Source: Armatimonadota bacterium (lineage in GTDB: Bacteria; Armatimonadota; Zipacnadia; Zipacnadales; JABUFB01). From it: 64,000 nt of DNA. The translations under genes were made by a program, and so were the position numbers. Shown here one piece after another: positions 24,365 through 33,556 of this stretch; positions within the stretch are counted from its first letter, which is position 1, and every line of letters begins with the position of its first letter. The DNA lies in NCBI GenBank assembly GCA_013314775.1, contig JABUFB010000004.1:1-64000 (forward strand), written 5' to 3'. The notes beneath the pieces were generated by a model, which was given only the letters and a program-made list of their open reading frames with translations, was not told where the DNA came from and ran no database searches.

Positions 24365-26275
24365 ATGCCACACATCGCCGTCGTCGGACGCCAGGCGCCC
24401 AAGCAGCGGCTGCTCATCGCAGCCATCTATCTGGTCCTGTCACTGGGGGCGATCACCATGGTCGTCCCCTTCTGGCTCATGGTGAGCAGCTCGTTCACCA
24501 GCAACGTGGACTCCCACGATTTCCGGCTCGTCCCTGCCTACTTCTACAGCGACGCCGCGCTGTTTCAGAAGTACATGGAGAGCGCCTTCAATGAGGATCC
24601 GGTGCTGTACAACTACAGCACAGGCGAGGATATCGGGGACTTCCTGGATGTGACCCCGCCGGAGCAGGTCAGTGATAAGCGATTCGAGGACTACGACGCA
24701 TGGATCAAGCAACTCCCGCTTACCTACACTTTCACCGCTCACGCTTACTCGGTGTCGAAGCCCAAGATCAGCCTTGAAGGCGCCCACCGCTATGCCGCCT
24801 TTCTGCGCAGCCGCTACAAGAACGATATCAACTTGATGAACAAGGCGTACAGAGAGGACCGCGAGTACTTTGACCTGCAATTGCGCCGCGAGGAATGGCA
24901 CAAGAGGGTATTTCACCCGCTCAAGGACCTGCGCCACAAGGAGATGATGGAGTTCAAGCAGGGCCTGCCCAACCGTTTCTACCTCCCGGCCCCCGTCGAG
25001 GGCATGTTCGCGGAGTTTCTGCTCAACCAGGAGCTTGAGGACGGCAGCGACCCCGGAAAGCCCGAGACTTACGCCAAGCGCTACGGCAGGCCGATCACTC
25101 GGCTGTCTGAAATCCACTTACCCGAACGCTATCCCACAGGCAACGCCAACTTCGCCAAGGACTGGCTGGCTTATGTCCGCAAGGAAATCCCCTACCAGTT
25201 TGTGGTATTCGAACCCGGGGCACAGGCGGAGTTCACCCGCTGGCTGCAGAAACGCTATCAGAATGACCTGAGCTTCCTGCGCGCAGCTTACAAGAATGTT
25301 CTCGGACTGGGTTCGGATGTGAACTGGCAGGATGTCAAACTCTCCGCGCGCTACCCCTGGGACGGCATTCTTGCCGCGGATTGGGGCATGTTCCTGGAAG
25401 ATGACGCGGGCGTATCGCCCCAGTTTATCCGCCTCGACACCCCGCAGGTCCGCTACCGCAACTATCTGCGCGGCAAGTACGGCGATGATATCGCCGCCGT
25501 AAACGCGGCCTATGGGACCCGATACTCGAGCTATGATGACGTGGAAATCCCCGTGCGCGAGGCCCAATGGAAGTACATGCTCGCGGACAAGAGGGCCATC
25601 AAGAAGGACTTCATCTCGCGCAACTACCGCGACGTGATCGCCTACATCTCAGTGCACGGGCGAGCCATGCGCAACACCCTGATTCTGGTGGTCTGCACGG
25701 TCCTGCTCACGCTGACCATCAACCCGCTCGCCGCCTACGCGCTGAGTCGTTATGACCTTCCCGCGACGTACAAGATCCTGCTCTTTTTCCTGGCCACCAT
25801 GGCCTTCCCCCCGGAAGTCACGGCGATCCCCAACTTCCTGCTCATGAAACAGTTGCACATGCTCAATACCTTCTTCGCACTGATTCTGCCCGGCGCGGCC
25901 AACGGTTTCTCGATCTTCCTTCTGAAGGGGTTCTTCGACAGCCTCCCGCGCGACCTTTACGAGGCGGGGGAACTGGACGGGGCATCCGAGACCCAGATGT
26001 TCTGGCGTATCTGCCTGCCCATGTCCAAACCGGTTCTCGCAGTCATCGGACTGCATGCCTTTACCCTTGCGTACGGCTCCTTTCTGTGGGCTTTCGTCGT
26101 CTGCCAGGACAAGAACATGTGGACGCTCATGGTCTGGCTCCAGCAGATGCAGTCTTGGGCGCCCCAGTCCATGGTGTACGCAGCACTGGTTCTGGCAGCG
26201 ATACCAACGCTCATCGTGTTCATCTTCGCCCAGGACGTGATCATGCGGGGGGTTATTATCCCCATGGAGAAGTAG
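24365..26275 (+). CDS. MalG-type ABC permease with a large extracytoplasmic insertion
   Basis: A 636-residue permease, roughly twice the usual 280. ATG 24365 has GGAGG nine bases upstream. Helix 1 is AAIYLVLSLGAITMVVPFWL. About 390 hydrophilic residues follow before helix 2 (TLILVVCTVLLTLTINPLAA). The C-terminal half is a normal MalG-type domain with coupling loop LYEAGELDGASETQMFW. The insertion has three copies of a motif, near 144-165, 292-313 and 366-388: FLRSRYKNDINLMNKAY, WLQKRYQNDLSFLRAAY, YLRGKYGDDIAAVNAAY. The motif resembles the WL..KY..i..LN.aWgt segment of GH42-type beta-galactosidases, so a glycan-contacting role is possible. Partner of the fused binding protein/permease upstream. 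Confidence 0.85.
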   Translation: MPHIAVVGRQAPKQRLLIAAIYLVLSLGAITMVVPFWLMVSSSFTSNVDSHDFRLVPAYFYSDAALFQKYMESAFNEDPVLYNYSTGEDIGDFLDVTPPEQVSDKRFEDYDAWIKQLPLTYTFTAHAYSVSKPKISLEGAHRYAAFLRSRYKNDINLMNKAYREDREYFDLQLRREEWHKRVFHPLKDLRHKEMMEFKQGLPNRFYLPAPVEGMFAEFLLNQELEDGSDPGKPETYAKRYGRPITRLSEIHLPERYPTGNANFAKDWLAYVRKEIPYQFVVFEPGAQAEFTRWLQKRYQNDLSFLRAAYKNVLGLGSDVNWQDVKLSARYPWDGILAADWGMFLEDDAGVSPQFIRLDTPQVRYRNYLRGKYGDDIAAVNAAYGTRYSSYDDVEIPVREAQWKYMLADKRAIKKDFISRNYRDVIAYISVHGRAMRNTLILVVCTVLLTLTINPLAAYALSRYDLPATYKILLFFLATMAFPPEVTAIPNFLLMKQLHMLNTFFALILPGAANGFSIFLLKGFFDSLPRDLYEAGELDGASETQMFWRICLPMSKPVLAVIGLHAFTLAYGSFLWAFVVCQDKNMWTLMVWLQQMQSWAPQSMVYAALVLAAIPTLIVFIFAQDVIMRGVIIPMEK

Positions 26276-26304
26276 CACGGGCACGGGGGGCGACCGACAA
26301 GTGC

Positions 26305-26339
26305 GAAAACGCTGCGGTTGCAGGGACCGCGGCGTTTTC
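26305..26339 (+). terminator. Terminator of the ABC importer operon
   Basis: GAAAACGC (26305-26312) pairs with GCGTTTTC (26332-26339), extended inside by GCGGT/ACCGC; it lies 30 bp after the permease stop codon. The built-in TTTT serves the plus strand. Confidence 0.65.
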
Positions 26340-26499
26340 ATTGCCCGAGACGGCTTGGAAGCTGGGGTCCGAGGGAGTTGTCCCGTCCGTCCGGCTTCTG
26401 GGCGGGAGCGCCGTCACGTGATGCCTCTGCCCCCGGGTTAGCGACGGCGCCCCCTGTTGTCTGGTGGGGGAGGGAGTCCCGGGGAAACCGGTTACGCGC

Positions 26500-26619
26500 C
26501 TACCAGGTCATCCAGGGAACATGCCAGCAGATCATGGCATACACCCACGACGCGGCAAGCACGAAAAAGATGAACAGAAAGGCCCTTACTTCGAGTGCTG
26601 CACCTGGCCGATTGTGCAT
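26500..26619 (-). CDS. Possible 39-residue membrane protein
   Basis: A short frame from ATG 26619 to TAG 26500. After a polar start (MHNRPGAALEV) it has one clear membrane helix, FLFIFFVLAASWVYAMICW, and ends HVPWMTW. Support comes from a near-consensus minus-strand promoter 60 bp upstream (26680-26707). The ribosome site is weak (GGGTGG). It lies alone between the ABC operon and glmS. I recognise no family; single-helix small proteins often modulate larger membrane complexes, but nothing here says which. It could instead be the edge of a non-coding RNA. Confidence 0.4.
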   Translation of the reverse strand: MHNRPGAALEVRAFLFIFFVLAASWVYAMICWHVPWMTW

Positions 26620-26679
26620 GGCAACCACCCGAACGCAGATCAGACATCATCGTCTACTTTCCGATATGTTGTGGCCGCT

Positions 26680-26707
26680 ATTGTAGATAAAAAGAAAGAA
26701 ATGTCAA
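26680..26707 (-). promoter_or_regulatory. Strong minus-strand promoter upstream of the small membrane protein
   Basis: TTGACA (26707-26702), 16-bp spacer rich in T, TACAAT (26685-26680). It sits in an AT-rich pocket unlike the rest of the window and points toward the small frame at 26619. Confidence 0.6.
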
Positions 26708-26847
26708 TAAATCTATGTAAGTTGTTACGTCGATGTGGTCTTTCCCCTGATTCCGATAATCAATAGCGGAAATACCCTAAGCCGGCGGGGCAGCCGCTTT
26801 GGCCAGATTCCCGCGTCGGGCGGGGGCTCTCTTTGCTCGAGTGACGC

Positions 26848-26876
26848 TTGTGTTCAGTGTCGCCTGTGAGTATAAT
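26848..26876 (+). promoter_or_regulatory. Promoter of glmS
   Basis: TTGTGT (26848-26853), 17-bp spacer, perfect TATAAT (26871-26876). The transcript would carry a leader of about 150 nt. Confidence 0.65.
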
Positions 26877-26927
26877 TGCACGGTTTTCGCCTCAGGCTGC
26901 CGTTCGGGGCGCATGCGGAGAATCAAC

Positions 26928-26974
26928 GGCGCGACACGGGCGCGACACGAGCGTGTCAATAAGCGCGTCGCGCC
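26928..26974 (+). promoter_or_regulatory. Structured region in the glmS leader
   Basis: GGCGCGAC (26928-26935) pairs with GTCGCGCC (26967-26974), enclosing a second stem GACACG/CGTGTC (26944-26957). Energetically a strong fold. I do not find the conserved core of the glmS ribozyme, so the role is open. Confidence 0.45.
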
Positions 26975-27035
26975 AGGGCCGATGCCTACCGAATCTGCAT
27001 GAGAGCAATTGTGAAATCGAAAGAAGGGACGCAGG

Positions 27036-28910
<1,875 letters not shown>

Positions 28911-28932
28911 CCCATTCGTGTCGCGGTGCGCG

Positions 28933-28972
28933 AAAAAAAGCAGCCCGCCTCCGACAACAGGAGGTGGGCTGC
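28933..28972 (-). terminator. Terminator of the PEBP gene (possibly shared with glmS)
   Basis: GCAGCCCGCCTCC (28940-28952) pairs with GGAGGTGGGCTGC (28960-28972); on the minus strand it is followed by seven Ts. It separates the convergent glmS and PEBP genes. Confidence 0.85.
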
Positions 28973-28995
28973 TGCGTTCCGCTCACCACGTTCCT

Positions 28996-29610
28996 TCAAC
29001 GCGAGTACGTGCCTTCGAGCATCGCCATCGCGAGTATGGAACCTTCCATGGCCGCGAGCAACTCATCACGCGTGGCCCCCGGGTCCAGCTCCAGCTCAGT
29101 GCTGAGCGCATAGAGCTTGAACTGGTAGCGGTGGGTCTGTCCCTTGGGAGGCGCGGGGCCCCAATAGCCCGTCTTGGGCCACGTATTGCTTCCTTGAGTC
29201 GCGCGAGGATGGGACAGCTTCTCCGTCTTCGCGATCCCCTCCGGCAGCTTGCGCAATTCCGGCGACAATCCGTAGATCACCCAGTGATTCCAGATGCCTA
29301 CCGGCGCGTCGGGGTCGTCGCACAGGAGTGCGAACTGCTTCGTTCCCTCGGGGGGATCAGTCCACTCTAGAGGCGGCGAAACGTCGGCCCCGTCCGCAGT
29401 GTACTTGGTGGGAATCCGATCGCCGTTCTTGAAGGCTGGGCTGGTTAGTGAGAACGCCACTACAGATCCCTCCTGCCCGGCGCCTGGGATGCCCATCGTC
29501 CCGCCCGGCGCCACTGACTGGTCGGTCTGTTGTTTTCCGCATCCCCCCGAACAAGCCAGCGCAAGACACAATACTTCAAGGATCGCAGCGACGAACCATC
29601 GCCACGGCAT
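28996..29610 (-). CDS. PEBP-family (YbhB/YbcL-like) lipoprotein
   Basis: A 204-residue protein. The signal peptide ends in a lipobox (LALAC), predicting a lipid-anchored protein. The mature part is a phosphatidylethanolamine-binding-protein fold: FKNGDRIPTKYTADGADVSPPLEW, the DPDAP motif in LLCDDPDAPVGIWNHWVIY, and GYWGPAPPKG...HRYQFKLYAL. PEBP homologues in bacteria have no settled function; some affect protease or kinase activity. ATG 29610 has GAGGAGG eight bases upstream. A 23-codon frame with its own good ribosome site lies just before it. Confidence 0.85.
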   Translation of the reverse strand: MPWRWFVAAILEVLCLALACSGGCGKQQTDQSVAPGGTMGIPGAGQEGSVVAFSLTSPAFKNGDRIPTKYTADGADVSPPLEWTDPPEGTKQFALLCDDPDAPVGIWNHWVIYGLSPELRKLPEGIAKTEKLSHPRATQGSNTWPKTGYWGPAPPKGQTHRYQFKLYALSTELELDPGATRDELLAAMEGSILAMAMLEGTYSR

Positions 29611-29624
29611 CGACGAGCCTCCTC

Positions 29625-29696
29625 TCATGAATGCCCGACAATACCCGCAGATCCGCGCCAAATCCCAAGACCTGTCCTAACTAGTTCGACACCCAT
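29625..29696 (-). CDS. Possible 23-residue leader peptide upstream of the PEBP gene
   Basis: ATG 29696 is preceded by GAGGAGG at ideal spacing (6 bases), and the frame reads MGVELVRTGLGIWRGSAGIV plus GHS to TGA 29625-29627, 14 bp before the PEBP start codon. Codons are GC-ending as in local genes. It may be a translated upstream frame that couples to the lipoprotein gene, or chance. Confidence 0.35.
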   Translation of the reverse strand: MGVELVRTGLGIWRGSAGIVGHS

Positions 29697-29752
29697 CGTG
29701 CACCTCCTCGTGAAACCTGAAATAGTTTGCGGATTGCCTTTCTTTTTCCCGG

Positions 29753-29840
29753 GGCATCTACGCGTCATCTATCGGTGCCCCGAGCGTGTCTGGCCTGACG
29801 AAATCATCCGCTCTCTGGGTGGCTTTGGAGCGCCGGTGTC
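29753..29840 (-). repeat. Dispersed repeat B, copy 2
   Basis: On the minus strand this matches 44700-44790 over about 85 bp, including CCAGACAC, CTCGGG and GATAGATGACGCG. The centre is also shared with 135-169. Lies in the 740-bp region before trpD that holds no supported gene. Confidence 0.65.
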
Positions 29841-30159
29841 CGGAGGCTGCTTCCCGCTGCGCGAACTTTGAGGGAACGGCGGCGTCTATGTTAGTTGCCG
29901 GGTACACCCGAAGAATGAGACGAGTCTGCGGATCGACCGAACTAGCCTACTCTCGAGGGACGCACCCCGTGCACGCAGAACCATCGATCCACGGGATGCG
30001 TGCCTGATTCTATTGCAGGTAGCGTCTGGTACCCGCGGTGTTGGAGCCGCGGCCTGCAGCCCTCGGCGGAAACCGAGGATTCCGGCCTCATTAGCGGGCC
30101 ACATGTCTCGAATGGGCGGCGCGCTCCGGGGAGGGGGAAAGGGTCTGTCGCCTTCGTCA

Positions 30160-30320
30160 GGGGCTCAAGGCGGAACGTTGGGCGGCAATCTGGGGGATTC
30201 CGCACCCAGCTACAAGCTGGCGCCCGCTCCGGGGCTGTGAGACAACGGCTCCGGGCGGAGCGTACGCTGCACGGGAATTCGGCTTCAGCCAATCCCGCAA
30301 GACGGTTGCTCCTGGCCAGT
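30160..30320 (+). repeat. Dispersed repeat A, copy 1
   Basis: GGGGGATTCCGC, then AGCTACAAGC, GCGCCCGCTCC and GGGCTGTGAG align with 44540-44612 and 46312-46460. Downstream the match to the 46 kb copy continues (TCGGCTTCAGCC, ATCCCGCAA, TTGCTCCTG). The core contains two palindromes, giving a REP-like pair of hairpins. Just left of it, GGCTCAAGGCGGAACGTTGGGC matches 44262-44291. Confidence 0.7.
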
Positions 30321-30437
30321 CTGCGAACCAAGTTGACCGTCTCACCTGTGGTATGCAACAATTGCCTGGCTGCGTTACATGAGTGCGGTGATAACCATAT
30401 CGGTCACTGCTGCTTCGGGCGGGCGGAGGTCTTCGCG

Positions 30438-31457
30438 ATGTCTGTATTGCAGGACTGCATCCGGCACGTTGTCAGCCACCAGCACCTGAGTCTGTCGCAG
30501 GCCCGAGATGCTCTGGGCGCCATCCTGGACGGCCGGGCGACCGGCGCTCAGGTTGGGGCCCTGTTGACGGCACTGCGGATGAAAGGCGAGACTGCTGAGG
30601 AAATCGCCGGTCTGGCGCTGGCGGTGCGTGACAGAGCTGTGGGCGTTCCCTGCGATACCCGTGGGATAGTCGAGATCTGCGGCACCGGGGGCGGATCAGT
30701 GCGCACATTCAGCATATCCACCGGCGCGGCCATTGTCGCCGCCGCGTGTGGCGTCCCCGTCGCCAAGCAGGTCAGCGGACCAGTCGCCGGACACTGCGGC
30801 AGCGCCGACGTGCTGCGGGAGCTTGGCGTTGACCTGTCCGGTGCGACACGCGACGCCGCGCGGTGCCTTGATGAAGCCGGTCTGGCTTTTCTCTATGGAC
30901 CGTCATCTCATCCCGCGATGCGGCACGTGGTCCATGCGCGCGCGGAAATCGGCCTGCGCACCGTCTTCAACCTGATTGGCCCCCTCACAAACCCCGCCGG
31001 CGCAAGCCGGTTCGTTGTGGGAGTGGCAGGGGCGCAGTACACCGAGTTGATCGCCACGGCGCTGCATCTCATGGGGTCCGAGCACGCCCTGGTCGTCCAC
31101 GGTATGGTGGGGATGGACGAGATATCCACCTACGGCGATACCCAGGTCACTGAAGTTCGCAATGGAGACATCCACAGCGCCCTGTACTCCCCGGAGCAGT
31201 ACGGCATCGCGCCTGCAAGTGCCGAAGCGCTCGCAGGTGACACCCCGGAGCGTTCGGCCGCGATACTCGCATCTGTCCTGGAAGGTCAGGAGGGACCCGC
31301 CGCGGACATCGTGATCTTCAACGCGGCGGCTGCGATCTACGTGGGGGGCAAGGCGGCGGACATTCAAGACGGCATTCTGATGGCGCGCGAGGCGGTTCAA
31401 TCCGGGGCAGCGCTGGCAAGTCTTGCAGCCGTGCGAGAGACTTGCCGGGGTCAGTAG
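30438..31457 (+). CDS. trpD: Anthranilate phosphoribosyltransferase with altered substrate motif
   Basis: A 339-residue TrpD-like enzyme, normal length, with GGAGG eight bases before ATG 30438. It would transfer the phosphoribosyl group of PRPP to anthranilate in tryptophan synthesis. The PRPP-binding loop CGTGGGSVRTFSISTGAA is intact and HARAEIGLRTVFNLIGPLTN is typical. The next motif is not: the usual KHGNRxxSSxxGSAD reads K110-QVSGPVAGHC-GSAD, losing the His-Gly-Asn-Arg set that lines the anthranilate site in known enzymes. The neighbour trpC supports a tryptophan role, but activity on another aromatic is possible. Confidence 0.8.
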   Translation: MSVLQDCIRHVVSHQHLSLSQARDALGAILDGRATGAQVGALLTALRMKGETAEEIAGLALAVRDRAVGVPCDTRGIVEICGTGGGSVRTFSISTGAAIVAAACGVPVAKQVSGPVAGHCGSADVLRELGVDLSGATRDAARCLDEAGLAFLYGPSSHPAMRHVVHARAEIGLRTVFNLIGPLTNPAGASRFVVGVAGAQYTELIATALHLMGSEHALVVHGMVGMDEISTYGDTQVTEVRNGDIHSALYSPEQYGIAPASAEALAGDTPERSAAILASVLEGQEGPAADIVIFNAAAAIYVGGKAADIQDGILMAREAVQSGAALASLAAVRETCRGQ

Positions 31458-31546
31458 TGGGTGCGGGAACGGGCACCTTCCACCGGAGCGCTCAAGAAAA
31501 GTGAGGACGAACGTTGGGACCAGACAGGCATCATGCGGATAACCCG

Positions 31547-32368
31547 ATGACCGGCACAGTGCTGGATGACATCGTCGCCAACCGACGCAGGGAAATCGCC
31601 GAACTGAAGCAACGCGTTCCCTTGGCGGCTCTCCAGGAGCGTATCGCGCGGAACGACCCACCCCGAAACTTCGAGGCCATGCTGCGCGGTCCGAAGGTCA
31701 AGGTGATCGCGGAAGTCAAGCATGCCAGCCCCAGCCACGGGCCCTTCGAACAGGTTCTTGATACACGGGTCCTGGCCCAGGAGTATTCGGGCAACGGCGC
31801 CTCTGCCATTAGCTGCGTGACGGAGGGGAAGTACTTCGGCGGCGAGGGCTTCATGATTCATCGCGCGCGCAGCTACATGCCGCTTCCCGTGCTGCGGAAG
31901 GACTTCATCTTCGACGACTACCAGGTATACGAATCCCGGGCGCTTGAGGCCGACGCCATCCTGCTCATCGTCGCAATGCTTACTGACCTGGAGTTGCGCC
32001 TTCTAATGACCCTCGCCCAAGACTTGGGCATGGGAGTGCTTGTGGAGACCCACGGAGCGCAGGAGATCGACCGTGCTCTGCGCGCCGGGGCACGGGTGAT
32101 CGGAATCAACAACCGCGACCTGAAGACCATGAAGGTGGACCTGGCGCATACGATCTCGCTCGCGGACCTTGTGCCCGAGGACCGTGTGCTGGTGAGTGAA
32201 AGTGGTATCAATGGGGTCGAAGATGTGCAGAGACTGGCAGATGCGGGTGTGGATGCCGTACTGGTGGGCTCGATCCTGATGGAGAGTGACGACCCGGGCT
32301 GGCGTCTGCGGCCGCTGACATCAGTGGACGCCCGGCCGGGAAGGAGACCCATGAGACGAGACGTCTAG
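31547..32368 (+). CDS. trpC: Indole-3-glycerol phosphate synthase
   Basis: A 273-residue TIM barrel that converts CdRP to indole-3-glycerol phosphate. Signature motifs: [13 protein letters not shown] (usual IAEIKxxSPSKG; the Lys before Gly is His here), [45 protein letters not shown], and VSESGI. Start at ATG 31547 fits the usual beginning ([10 protein letters not shown]), although an in-frame TTG at 31514 has a better ribosome site (GTGAGGA). It follows trpD by 89 bp. A 20-residue Arg-rich tail ([11 protein letters not shown]) extends beyond the barrel. Confidence 0.92.
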   Translation: MTGTVLDDIVANRRREIAELKQRVPLAALQERIARNDPPRNFEAMLRGPKVKVIAEVKHASPSHGPFEQVLDTRVLAQEYSGNGASAISCVTEGKYFGGEGFMIHRARSYMPLPVLRKDFIFDDYQVYESRALEADAILLIVAMLTDLELRLLMTLAQDLGMGVLVETHGAQEIDRALRAGARVIGINNRDLKTMKVDLAHTISLADLVPEDRVLVSESGINGVEDVQRLADAGVDAVLVGSILMESDDPGWRLRPLTSVDARPGRRPMRRDV

Positions 32369-32475
32369 TTGTGCGGTGTTGTCGCGAAGTAAGTCGGAAA
32401 CACGGCTGCGTCACCATAGCGTTGTCGAGGCCCGAGAAACCCCAGATGGGGGCAACCGAAAAGGAGACTGATGCC

Positions 32476-33135
32476 ATGCGCCGCGGTTTCACACTCATCG
32501 AGCTGTTGGTCGTGATTGCGATTATCGCGATCCTCGCTGCTATTCTCTTCCCCGTATTCGCCCGGGCAAGGGAGAAAGCGCGCCAGTCCAGTTGTCTGTC
32601 CAATGTGAAACAACTTGCCCTCGGTGTTCTGATGTATGCAGGGGACTACGACGACATTTTCCCGATGAACTACTACAACATTGCCGGAACCCGCACCTTC
32701 CCGGACGGCACCACCGCCGGCGCTGGCGCCTGGCTGTGGATCCACATGATTTACCCGTATACGAAGAATGCCGGCATTTACAACTGCCCCAGCGAGATGG
32801 GTCGTTACACCGGAGGCTACTTCTGGGCAAATGGCGCTTCCTACGGGTACAACCGCTGGCTGGGTCGGTACTACAACGAACCGCCGATGAACGCCCTCGC
32901 GAAGGTTAAGGCGCCCGCGGAGATGCCGATGATCGCGGACTGCGACTACTACCTGATGGCCCCGGACCCGAGCACAACGGACAACGACTACCGGCCGGAC
33001 CCGCGCCACAATGATATGCTCAACATGGGCTTCGTAGATGGCCATGCGAAGGCCGAGAAGCTTGACAGCTGGGTCACCCCCAACCCGCGCTCGAGCGCCG
33101 ACCCGATCTGGGTTAAGTGGGACCCCACACTATAG
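32476..33135 (+). CDS. Type II secretion/type IV pilin-like pseudopilin (H-X9-DG type)
   Basis: A 219-residue protein. The N-terminal prepilin signal [20 protein letters not shown] is cleaved after Gly by a prepilin peptidase in known relatives, leaving a methylated Phe. [19 protein letters not shown] follows, then a globular part with paired Cys and the C-terminal H-X9-DG motif ([16 protein letters not shown]). Such proteins are highly multiplied in Armatimonadota and Planctomycetota and are presumed surface pseudopilins. AAGGAG precedes ATG 32476. A strong terminator follows. Confidence 0.9.
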   Translation: MRRGFTLIELLVVIAIIAILAAILFPVFARAREKARQSSCLSNVKQLALGVLMYAGDYDDIFPMNYYNIAGTRTFPDGTTAGAGAWLWIHMIYPYTKNAGIYNCPSEMGRYTGGYFWANGASYGYNRWLGRYYNEPPMNALAKVKAPAEMPMIADCDYYLMAPDPSTTDNDYRPDPRHNDMLNMGFVDGHAKAEKLDSWVTPNPRSSADPIWVKWDPTL

Positions 33136-33179
33136 CGGTCGCGCACCGGTATGAACTGGTCGGCAAACCGCCGGCAGAA

Positions 33180-33213
33180 GCAAACGCCGCCCCCTCGCAG
33201 GGGCGGCGTTTGC
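33180..33213 (+). terminator. Terminator of the pseudopilin gene
   Basis: GCAAACGCCGCCCC pairs perfectly with GGGGCGGCGTTTGC around a short loop, 44 bp past the stop codon. The rest of the gap to 33556 has only a second palindrome. Confidence 0.85.
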
Positions 33214-33395
33214 GCTGGTACCATCTCGAGACGTGTCCCCCCGTCTCGTCGCGCTAAGGGCCGGATCGTGCGCGGTCTTCATCTCGCCCGCGCCTGGACC
33301 TTGCCCCGGTTGGTCGTATTTTCACCCGCCCCCCGGAGTGACGTGGACGAAGGAGCACATCATCCACTGACTTGAGTCGCGGGTCTGCCCCCCCC

Positions 33396-33428
33396 GGCCG
33401 GTGAGCACCCCCCGATCGCTCACCGGCC
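33396..33428. repeat. Inverted repeat in the pseudopilin/sulfatase gap
   Basis: GGCCGGTGAGC (33396-33406) and GCTCACCGGCC (33418-33428) form a perfect 11-bp stem. It could end transcription from the sulfatase-like gene, but no T-run follows on that strand. 33429-33556 is AT-richer and shows nothing else. Confidence 0.5.
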
Positions 33429-33556
33429 CGAGACCTGCTTCCCCCCGACCCCGGGCAATGGTATGCCCGAGTTATGGTCTATAGAATAACCGTGGTACAT
33501 CAGATGATTCTCAAATCCCATTCAATCTAAATTCAATTTTACCCGCTGTGCCCTCG

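Noticed and set aside
26880-27035. glmS ribozyme
   Set aside because: The leader is long and structured, but I cannot find the conserved catalytic core sequences of the known ribozyme class.
30010-30110. T-box-like TGGTACCCGCGG upstream of trpD
   Set aside because: The sequence resembles the T-box TGGNACC motif, but there is no recognisable stem I or terminator/antiterminator pair in the 400 nt before trpD, and the area is full of dispersed repeats.
32369-32475. c-di-GMP (GEMM-type) riboswitch before the pseudopilin
   Set aside because: GEMM elements often precede pilin genes, but the conserved receptor sequences are absent in this leader.
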